A stretch of DNA of 12,123 nucleotides from an uncultured Bacteroidota bacterium (GTDB lineage: Bacteria; Bacteroidota; Bacteroidia; Flavobacteriales; UA16), in assembly GCA_902535565.1 (NCBI GenBank), contig CACAUH010000039.1, positions 1-12,123 of the forward strand, read 5' to 3'. Numbering within the stretch: the stretch's first letter is position 1; each line of letters begins with the position of its first letter. Of the stretch, positions 6,496 through 12,123 are shown piece by piece. The notes under the pieces were generated by a model. That model was not told where the DNA came from. It ran no database searches and saw only the letters and a program-made list of their open reading frames with translations. The position numbers were made by a program, and so were the translations under genes.

Positions 6496-6522
6496 TGCGC
6501 CTGGCGTTCAAATACAGGCGCA
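6496..6522. other. Stem-loop in the yqeY-yceI gap
   Basis: TGCGCCTG (6496-6503) pairs perfectly with CAGGCGCA (6515-6522), an 8-bp GC-rich stem with an 11-nt loop. It lies about 120 nt beyond the yqeY stop and just upstream of the proposed YceI promoter. Neither strand has a T run after it, so it is not a standard intrinsic terminator. It could protect or end the dcw transcript by another route, or be a protein-binding inverted repeat. The rest of 6427-6642 shows no gene. Confidence 0.35.
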
Positions 6523-6642
6523 GATTCTGGTCTGTGGGGGGCTCCCTATGGGCCTTTAATCAACCCACCTGTTCAGCAGGAGAAGTTCAATTGTGTTTTA
6601 GTGGTTGACGGTTACAGTGGCTCGTCAGTCTAAAACTTGAAA

Positions 6643-7092
6643 TCAAGCGAGGTGCTGTCTGACGAGTGTGCTGATTGCTTTTCCGTCAGCACGGCCTGCA
6701 AAGCGAGAGGAGGCAACGCCCATGACCCGGCCCATATCGGCCATCGATTTGGCCCCCAATTCTTGGATCAGTGAGGCAACTGCCTCAGCCAGTTCGACCT
6801 CGTCCATGGGTTGGGGCAAGTAAACGCGGATCACTTCTGCTTGTGCCTTTTCTTCCGCGACAAGGTCATCGCGATTTTGTTCCTCGTAGATGGCCAAAGT
6901 GTCTTCCCGTTGCTTGAGTTGCTTGGAAAGAATTTTGGTGACGGCGGCATCGTCGAGTGTATCCTGCCCCCCGGATTCGGTCAGGGCGAGCATGATTTTG
7001 CTCTTGATGTCGCGGAGTGCGGCAAGCCGGACCTTGTCCTTGGCCTTCATGGCCTCCTTCATGTCGGCACTGATGCGGTCTTGCAAGGTCAT
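6643..7092 (-). CDS. GatB/YqeY domain protein
   Basis: A 149-residue cytoplasmic protein of the YqeY family, which resembles the helical tail domain of GatB, the tRNA-dependent amidotransferase subunit. The N-terminal helical part begins M-T-L-Q-D-R-I-S-A-D-M-K-E-A-M-K-A-K-D with the typical L-A-A-L-R-D-I-K-S-K-I. A Q-L-K-Q-R-E segment and the motif Y-L-P-Q-P-M-D-E follow, and the GatB-tail-like half contains S-M-A-D-M-G-R-V-M-G and G-R-A-D-G-K. The length is normal. It starts 7 nt after the ftsZ stop and is therefore the last gene of the dcw transcript. Its molecular function is not established; tRNA binding or a role in amidation is inferred from the GatB similarity only. Confidence 0.92.
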   Translation of the reverse strand: MTLQDRISADMKEAMKAKDKVRLAALRDIKSKIMLALTESGGQDTLDDAAVTKILSKQLKQREDTLAIYEEQNRDDLVAEEKAQAEVIRVYLPQPMDEVELAEAVASLIQELGAKSMADMGRVMGVASSRFAGRADGKAISTLVRQHLA

Positions 7093-7099
7093 GGCGGGT

Positions 7100-8956
7100 T
7101 CAGTCTACGTTGTCGTGGAGGTAGGGATTGTCGGTTTTCAATCCACCGGTCTCTTCGTCGATACTGAATCGCGTCGCTTGGGAATCGTTGCTTGGCGTCG
7201 TGGGTTCGAGTTGGATGTTGCGACGCTTGAATGCAGGCTCACTTTCCAATTCTGTTAGGCCGTTCGGTGTGCGGAGCCGTTTTGTCCGCTCCTCAATATT
7301 CTGCTGGCGTTGTGCCGTTCGTTGTGCTAGCTCCTCCATGCCAATCTCCTGGTGCGCAGGTGCAGGTGCCGCTTTAGGTGCAGGCACAGCTGCAGGTGCT
7401 TCCGTGGGTTCTGAAACTGGCTCGGTTTCGGTTTCCCGACTGGTGCTGGGAGGCTGGGGAACGGGTTGGGTGTTGACCACGGTCTCCTCCGTTTGAGGCT
7501 CTTGTTCAGCGCCCACCTGTTGATCGGTGAATGTGACGCCAGCCACCTGCTCAGGGGCAATGGTTTCCTCTGAGACCTCGTCGAGGTTGAGGACGGTAAA
7601 GCCACCTACCTGTTCTTCTTCTTTGATGGCGTGCGCTTGAACAGCCTCTGTCGTGGCTGTGACGTCGGTCAAGGCGTTTTCAGTCTCCGCCTCTTCGTGT
7701 TTTAGCGTGACGTCTTCGACTTGGTCATCATTGGATTTTCCGAAGAGGTCCAAAGCAGTTTCCGGGGTTTCCGAGGTGACGTCCTCGGCATTCCATTGGT
7801 TGGAGACGAGGCTTGGTCCGGATTCGTCAAGGGTCAAGTCCTCGGCATTCTCTGTTTTGAGGTGGGGTTCAGCCTCGGTTGTTGGACTCTGTCCTTCCCA
7901 TGGTTCTGTGGCCAATGGGTTGGAGAGGGGTTGGGTGATCTCTCGGGCATCCGCGTCCAAGCGTATTCTTGAGATGGTCGGTCCTTCCGGAAGGGCGGCG
8001 CGGGTCTCGAAGCCTGTGGCAATGACGGTAACACAGATTTTGTCGCCAAGGCTTTCATCGTGGCCATAGCCCCAAATAACTTCTGCCGTGGCGCCTGCCT
8101 GATCTTGGATGTAATCTGTGATTTCCGAAATCTCGTCCATCAGCACCTCGTCTGTGCCGTAGGTGATGTTGAGCAGGACAAAATTGGCGCCCGTGATGTC
8201 GCTGTCGTTCAGAAGCGGGGATTCAAGTGCTTCTGCCACGGCGGTCATGGCGCGGCCATCACCACTGGCAGCGCCGGCCCCCATGATGGCGGCGCCAGAA
8301 TCGCGCATGACAGTTTTGACGTCGTTCATGTCCACATTGATATCACCGGTGAGGGTGATCACTTCAGCGATGCCCTTGGCTGCTGTGCACAACACTTCGT
8401 CGGCATTAGAGAATGCCTGCTTGAGCGTTAAGTTTCCGAAGAGTTCGCGGAGTTTGTCGTTTCGGATGACGAGGAGGGTGTCCACTGCGGCGCGCATCTC
8501 GTCCATACCATCGCTGGCCTGGTTGGCTCGGCGGCGGCCTTCGAAATTGAACGGCACCGTGACGATGCCGACGGTGAGGATGTCGAGGTCTTTACAGGCT
8601 TTGGCAATGACTGGTGCTGCGCCAGTTCCAGTGCCTCCGCCCATGCCCGCAGTAACAAACACCATTGTGGTGTTGTCGCTCAGTTGGTTCAGAACATCGT
8701 CGAGGTTTTCAATGGCGGCATTCTTTCCAATTTCCGGAATGCTGCCTGCGCCCTGTCCTGCCGTCAATGTCGTCCCCAGCTGGATTCGGGTCGGAACGGA
8801 AGAGGCTTCCAGTGCTTGATTGTCAGTGTTGCATACAATGAAGTCGACGCCATTGATGCCCTGCTGGTGCATGTAGTTCACGGCGTTGGAGCCGCCGCCA
8901 CCTACACCGATTACCTTGATCGGAGAGTCTTGATTCTTGGGGAGGTTGAATTGCAT
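7100..8956 (-). CDS. ftsZ: Cell division protein FtsZ
   Basis: The tubulin-like GTPase that polymerises into the division ring. Given 618 residues, the GTP-binding core is about 12-316: G-V-G-G-G-G-S-N-A near the start, the tubulin signature G-G-G-T-G-T-G at 106-112, and the synergy loop N-V-D-M-N-D at 207-212 with catalytic Asp209 and Asp212. An acidic, Thr/Glu/Pro-rich linker of about 250 residues follows, ending in P-A-A-V-P-A-P-K-A-A-P repeats and a charged helix. The conserved tail peptide E-P-A-F-K-R-R-N is at 573-580, then 38 more residues ending L-H-D-N-V-D. This is much longer than E. coli FtsZ but fits Bacteroidota. The ATG at 8956 gives M-Q-F-N-L-P-K-N-Q; a GTG at 8989 would add 11 residues and cannot be excluded. 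yqeY follows 7 nt downstream. Confidence 0.97.
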   Translation of the reverse strand: MQFNLPKNQDSPIKVIGVGGGGSNAVNYMHQQGINGVDFIVCNTDNQALEASSVPTRIQLGTTLTAGQGAGSIPEIGKNAAIENLDDVLNQLSDNTTMVFVTAGMGGGTGTGAAPVIAKACKDLDILTVGIVTVPFNFEGRRRANQASDGMDEMRAAVDTLLVIRNDKLRELFGNLTLKQAFSNADEVLCTAAKGIAEVITLTGDINVDMNDVKTVMRDSGAAIMGAGAASGDGRAMTAVAEALESPLLNDSDITGANFVLLNITYGTDEVLMDEISEITDYIQDQAGATAEVIWGYGHDESLGDKICVTVIATGFETRAALPEGPTISRIRLDADAREITQPLSNPLATEPWEGQSPTTEAEPHLKTENAEDLTLDESGPSLVSNQWNAEDVTSETPETALDLFGKSNDDQVEDVTLKHEEAETENALTDVTATTEAVQAHAIKEEEQVGGFTVLNLDEVSEETIAPEQVAGVTFTDQQVGAEQEPQTEETVVNTQPVPQPPSTSRETETEPVSEPTEAPAAVPAPKAAPAPAHQEIGMEELAQRTAQRQQNIEERTKRLRTPNGLTELESEPAFKRRNIQLEPTTPSNDSQATRFSIDEETGGLKTDNPYLHDNVD

Positions 8957-9124
8957 CTTCGAGCGGTTGGGAAGGGAGGGTTCGTTCACCGTAAATCAGG
9001 GGTTTCCGCAGAATGCGGGTAGGTTACAAGTACGGCTTCCTCTTCCACCATTTGGCAGTTGAATTCGGTTTCCATTCACCATGTCATGGTTGAAAACGCG
9101 ATTTGGACCGCGTCCTCTTGGGAT
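8957..9124 (-). other. ftsA-ftsZ spacer with possible leader or promoter
   Basis: These 168 nt form the only sizeable gap within the murC-ftsQ-ftsA-ftsZ-yqeY series. I find no gene in them. An imperfect hairpin (9075-9094, TTCA-CCAT around GTC with ATGG-TGAA, one bulged T) lies about 30 nt after the ftsA stop on the minus strand. No good Bacteroidota promoter (TA-n-n-TTTG) was recognised by eye. The spacer is a plausible place for an extra ftsZ promoter or for control of the FtsZ:FtsA ratio, which is inference. Confidence 0.35.
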
Positions 9125-10429
9125 TTATTCCTCGATTTCGTCTTCGAAGAAGTCTTTGATTTTTTGGAGGAATTTTCTAGGTCCAGAGAGGGTTTCCCTC
9201 GCCTCTTCGTGTCGGGTGTCGCTGTATTCGGATGACGTTCCGGGTTCGTTTTCGAAGCCGAGAAGAACCAGGCCGATTCCTGTGGCGTAGGTCGGTGCGG
9301 TGAGTTCCCGGTTTGGTGCCTGAGCGAGGTGTGTATTGGGATAACCGATTCTGCAGTCCAGCGTTGTGACGTATTCGAAAAGTTGTCTGACATGGCGGAG
9401 TTGGCTTCCTCCACCGGTTACCACGATGCCCCCGATGAGTTCACGTTCGAGTCCGCTGTTTTTGATCTCATAATGGACGTGCTCTATGATTTCCGCCATG
9501 CGCGCTTGGATGATTCCTGCTATGTTGCGGCGAGAGACCTCCTTTGGTGGTCGCCCGGGAAGTCCCGGAATTACTACGATGTCGTTTTTGTCCGTCTCCT
9601 GTTCGAGGGCTGAACCAAATTTGTTTTTTAGTGCTTCTGCATGCTTTTTGAGCACGCCGCAACCTTGCTTGATATCGTCCGTGATGGCATTTCCACCGAA
9701 TGGGATGACGGCTGTATGTCGAATGATGCCTTCTTGGAAGATGGCGATATCGGTGGTGCCACCACCGATGTCCACGAGCGCGACACCCGCTTCTTTTTCC
9801 TCCTCGCTGAGTACCGCAGAGCTGGAGGCAATCGGTTCGAGAATCAATTGGTCGACTTGCAGACCGGCGCGCTTGATGCAGCGGTAGATGTTCTTGGCAG
9901 CTGATGTCTGACCGGTGATGATGTGAAAGTTGGCTTCTAGGCGCACCCCGGTGTGGCCCACGGGCTCCTTGATTCCGGTTTCGCCATCCACGGTGAACTC
10001 CTGGGGCAGAACGTGTAGGATTTCCTCACCAGGGAGGACCTTCAGCTTCTTCATGTCATCAATCAGCTGTTGGACATCGGACCTGTTGATTTCATCCTCG
10101 GTTTCGGTCCTGATGAGTTGGCCGCGATGCTGGAGACTCTTGATGTGCTGGCCAGCGATGCCCACATTGACGACTTCAATGCGGACATTGGCCGATTTTT
10201 CTGCGGCCTCCACTGCGGTCCGGATGGATTGGACCGTGTGTTCGATGTTGGCGACCACCCCCCGGGTGACCCCAATGGACTCACTCCTTCCATACCCGAT
10301 AACCTCGAGTTTTCCGTGGGTGTTTCGCTGTCCCACGATGCAGGCAATCTTGGTGGTTCCAATGTCGAGGCCGACGACAATGTCCTGTGGAGAATGGTTC
10401 TGGTTCATTTGCGTAGGGGATGGGGTCAT
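9125..10429 (-). CDS. ftsA: Cell division protein FtsA
   Basis: A 434-residue actin-like ATPase that tethers FtsZ filaments to the inner membrane and recruits later division proteins. ATP-site motifs are in order: phosphate-1 D-I-G-T-T-K (22-27), phosphate-2 D-I-G-G-G-T-T-D (220-227) and the adenosine motif I-V-V-T-G-G-G-S (335-342). The FtsA-specific 1C domain lies between about residues 100 and 180. The last 16 residues (K-F-L-Q-K-I-K-D-F-F-E-D-E-I-E-E) form the amphipathic membrane-targeting helix, joined by a short polar linker. Its start overlaps the ftsQ stop as ATGA, which supports the ATG at 10429 over an internal ATG at 10408. All landmarks are intact. ftsZ begins about 168 nt further on. 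Confidence 0.97.
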   Translation of the reverse strand: MTPSPTQMNQNHSPQDIVVGLDIGTTKIACIVGQRNTHGKLEVIGYGRSESIGVTRGVVANIEHTVQSIRTAVEAAEKSANVRIEVVNVGIAGQHIKSLQHRGQLIRTETEDEINRSDVQQLIDDMKKLKVLPGEEILHVLPQEFTVDGETGIKEPVGHTGVRLEANFHIITGQTSAAKNIYRCIKRAGLQVDQLILEPIASSSAVLSEEEKEAGVALVDIGGGTTDIAIFQEGIIRHTAVIPFGGNAITDDIKQGCGVLKKHAEALKNKFGSALEQETDKNDIVVIPGLPGRPPKEVSRRNIAGIIQARMAEIIEHVHYEIKNSGLERELIGGIVVTGGGSQLRHVRQLFEYVTTLDCRIGYPNTHLAQAPNRELTAPTYATGIGLVLLGFENEPGTSSEYSDTRHEEARETLSGPRKFLQKIKDFFEDEIEE

Positions 10430-11190
10430 TTGCGGGCCACGAGCTGTCCTTTGTAGCGGAGGTCTAGCGTGTTGTAGCGCCGGAGGTCTCCACTGTCAAG
10501 CAGAGCGTGGTAAAACGTTTTGAGTTGTCGAAGCTGGTCGGCCAGCCGGTTGTTGAGTTCTTCCCCCGTGCCGAGCTCTACGGTGAGGTCCCCGATTCGA
10601 GGATGAAAAAGGACATTGCCTTCTTCCACGGAGACTTGGTCGATGAAGCGATTCCAGAATGGATCTTGGTCCATTGTCTGCAGCAGGGGCATGGCGTTCA
10701 GTGCATCTTCCCGTTGAGCTGCATGCACCACAGGGACGGGAGCGGTGTATCGCTTGGACAGTGGCATCCAATGCCCGTTGTCGTCTAGATAAAGACAACT
10801 GTCCCGGGTCCATACCCTGGCGATTGGCCGTTGCTGTTGGACTTCGATTTGGAGCGTGCCCCCGAGCGTTGGGACAATGTCACAGGTAGCGACGCCGTGG
10901 TGGTTTAGTATGGCTTGATACAGTTCCGAATAGGGAAGTTCGGCCATGGGAAGGTCCAACAGAGCGAATTGCTGGAAGATGGCATTTCGCAGGGATGGGG
11001 CGTCTACGAAATACATGCCGTCGAGCTGGTCGACCGTGATGTCGATGGCGCGACAGGGAACCTTGCGGGTTTCATTGTCTGCCGCAGTGAACACCATCAG
11101 GATGCCAACGAGCAAGGGCAGCGTAATCCACCACGCTCCCAATGGGGGTGTTTTTGCGGTGGCGCTTGCTTCTTTCTTGCGCGTGTTCAT
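10426..11190 (-). CDS. ftsQ: Cell division protein FtsQ (DivIB)
   Basis: A 254-residue bitopic membrane protein that scaffolds the divisome. A short basic cytoplasmic tail (M-N-T-R-K-K-E) is followed by one transmembrane helix (about 18-37, G-A-W-W-I-T-L-P-L-L-V-G-I-L-M-V-F) and a periplasmic part with a POTRA-like region (about 45-120, containing F-V-D-A-P-S-L-R-N-A-I) and a beta domain (R-P-I-A-R-V-W-T, D-D-N-G-H-W-M-P-L). FtsQ sequences diverge strongly, so the call relies on topology plus its place between murC and ftsA. The periplasmic part has cysteines at 46, 103 and 132. The ATG at 11190 overlaps the murC stop as ATGA and is preferred over an upstream in-frame start at 11250, which would lie deep inside murC. 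Confidence 0.92.
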   Translation of the reverse strand: MNTRKKEASATAKTPPLGAWWITLPLLVGILMVFTAADNETRKVPCRAIDITVDQLDGMYFVDAPSLRNAIFQQFALLDLPMAELPYSELYQAILNHHGVATCDIVPTLGGTLQIEVQQQRPIARVWTRDSCLYLDDNGHWMPLSKRYTAPVPVVHAAQREDALNAMPLLQTMDQDPFWNRFIDQVSVEEGNVLFHPRIGDLTVELGTGEELNNRLADQLRQLKTFYHALLDSGDLRRYNTLDLRYKGQLVARK

Positions 11191-12123
11191 GGTGTCATTT
11201 CCGTGTTGGACGTGTGTTTTGAGAGCCTTTCGATGGCGAGGGGAATCCAACGGTCAAGGTCCCCGGCGCCCATGAAGAGCAACACCGCTGGCTCACATCT
11301 TTCCAGAACATCCAAAAACCGGATTTCCGCGGGGCATTCCACCGGGCACCCGACCATCTTTTCCCCAATGGCCTGTGCATCCACGCCTTGGATTGGTTTT
11401 TCCCGTGCGGGGTAGATGGGAAGGAGAAGACAGTGATCGAGATTGGAAAGGGCCTCTGCGAATCTGTTGAGGAAGTCTTGCGTTCTAGAAAAGAGATGGG
11501 GTTGGAAGACCCCGACGACGCGTTGGCCGGGATAGGCAGACCGCGTGGCTGCGATGGTGCTTTCTATCTCACTTGGGTGGTGTGCGTAGTCGTCAATGAC
11601 AGTCAGGTTTGCGGTGTGATGCCGGACTTCGAAGCGACGGGCGATTCCAGGAAACGAGGTCAACCCTTTTTTTACGGATTCCGGTCTGAGTCCTGCGCGC
11701 ATGGCCAAGGCCGCGGCAGCGCTGGCATTGGCGGCATTGTGCGCTCCGGGCATGGGCCAAGTGATGTCCATGGGAGTGTGCCCGGCCAAGTGCAGCGTGA
11801 AGGTTGACTTCCCCGTGGCACCGGATGGAGGCGTGTAGGCCGCAGCCCATCCATCGGGGAGTGGTTGATTCGACTCTAGCATGCCGTAAAGGGTGTGCTT
11901 GGGAAGCGTTTCTGTGTGGCCAGATTGGGAGAATACTTCGGCCACTTGACAATGAAGAATCAATCCGTTGGGCTCCACTTGTTTGGCGAATTGGATCATG
12001 GCCGTGTGGAGGGCCTCTGCTGTGCCATAGATGTCCAAATGGTCTGGGTCAGCGGATGTAATTACAGCGTGGCGGGGATGGAGTGTCAGAAAGCTTCTGT
12101 CGAATTCATCGGCTTCGGCTACG
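11187..12123 (-). CDS. murC: UDP-N-acetylmuramate--L-alanine ligase MurC (3' part)
   Basis: The cytoplasmic ATP-dependent ligase that adds L-alanine to UDP-MurNAc, the first step of the peptidoglycan stem peptide. The frame stays open to the right edge, so the N-terminal domain and the G-x-x-G-K-T/S ATP loop are outside the window; 311 residues are visible. The segment opens V-A-E-A-D-E-F-D-R-S-F-L and continues T-S-A-D-P-D-H-L-D-I-Y-G, both hallmarks of the MurC central domain. Later come G-A-H-N-A-A-N-A (ligase family), F-P-G-I-A-R-R-F-E-V, then the C-terminal domain motifs D-D-Y-A-H-H-P-S-E-I, F-Q-P-H-L-F-S-R-T and M-G-A-G-D. The stop overlaps the ftsQ start. There is no ddl gene between murC and ftsQ, unlike in E. 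coli. Confidence 0.96.
   Translation of the reverse strand, partial: VAEADEFDRSFLTLHPRHAVITSADPDHLDIYGTAEALHTAMIQFAKQVEPNGLILHCQVAEVFSQSGHTETLPKHTLYGMLESNQPLPDGWAAAYTPPSGATGKSTFTLHLAGHTPMDITWPMPGAHNAANASAAAALAMRAGLRPESVKKGLTSFPGIARRFEVRHHTANLTVIDDYAHHPSEIESTIAATRSAYPGQRVVGVFQPHLFSRTQDFLNRFAEALSNLDHCLLLPIYPAREKPIQGVDAQAIGEKMVGCPVECPAEIRFLDVLERCEPAVLLFMGAGDLDRWIPLAIERLSKHTSNTEMTP

Noticed and set aside
8163..8819. Plus-strand open frame of 218 residues inside ftsZ
   Set aside because: It is antisense to the conserved GTPase core; the Ser/Met/Ala-rich translation is the mirror of FtsZ codon use.
9486..10523. Plus-strand open frames opposite ftsA
   Set aside because: They are antisense to well-conserved FtsA motifs on the minus strand and have no independent support.
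11187..11190. Loss of ddl between murC and ftsQ as an unusual deletion
   Set aside because: murC directly followed by ftsQ is, to my knowledge, the ordinary arrangement in Bacteroidota, and the ATGA overlap is intact.
1..12123. tRNA/rRNA genes, insertion sequences, phage or defence genes
   Set aside because: No cloverleaf, ribosomal signature, transposase motif or flanking inverted repeats were seen by eye on either strand.

Overview
The window comes from a member of the Bacteroidota, most likely a marine Flavobacteriales-type bacterium with a fairly GC-balanced genome. The lineage rests on four things seen here. The division genes run murC-ftsQ-ftsA-ftsZ with no ddl between murC and ftsQ. 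FtsZ has a long acidic linker and ends in LHDNVD, as I recall for flavobacterial FtsZ. A GatB/YqeY gene follows ftsZ. A large secreted protein carries the 'GC-D-P-x-A-x-N-Y ... D-D-G-x-C' repeats common in this phylum. Placement below phylum is inference.

Layout. Positions 1-1745 (+) hold the 3' part of a large secreted, cysteine-rich, multi-domain protein that begins outside the window and ends in a single dockerin-like EF-hand module. A strong intrinsic terminator (1785-1812) follows. Positions 1834-5725 (+) form a tight five-gene run: short-chain dehydrogenase, carboxypeptidase Q-like M28 metallopeptidase with a signal peptide, nitroreductase-family flavoprotein, unknown 106-residue one-helix membrane protein, and a secreted protein that looks like an outer-membrane beta-barrel. 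Gaps are 13, 1, 0 and -4 nt. A second hairpin terminator (5761-5793) lies between this run and the convergent minus-strand genes.

Positions 5812-6426 (-) encode a secreted YceI-family protein with a possible promoter of its own. From 6643 to the right edge the minus strand carries the end of the division/cell-wall (dcw) cluster, read right to left: murC (5' end outside), ftsQ, ftsA, ftsZ and yqeY. murC-ftsQ and ftsQ-ftsA overlap by ATGA. ftsA and ftsZ are separated by about 168 nt, and yqeY starts 7 nt after ftsZ. MurC adds L-alanine to UDP-MurNAc, FtsQ is a divisome scaffold, FtsA anchors FtsZ to the membrane, and FtsZ forms the constricting ring.

Most of the window is ordinary core genome. 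The parts most worth a second look are the repeat-rich secreted protein with its unusual C-terminal module, the unknown 106-residue gene inside the five-gene run, the terminator only 21 nt before the first gene of that run, and the long tail of FtsZ. I found no CRISPR array, insertion sequence, tRNA, rRNA or clear phage or defence gene.
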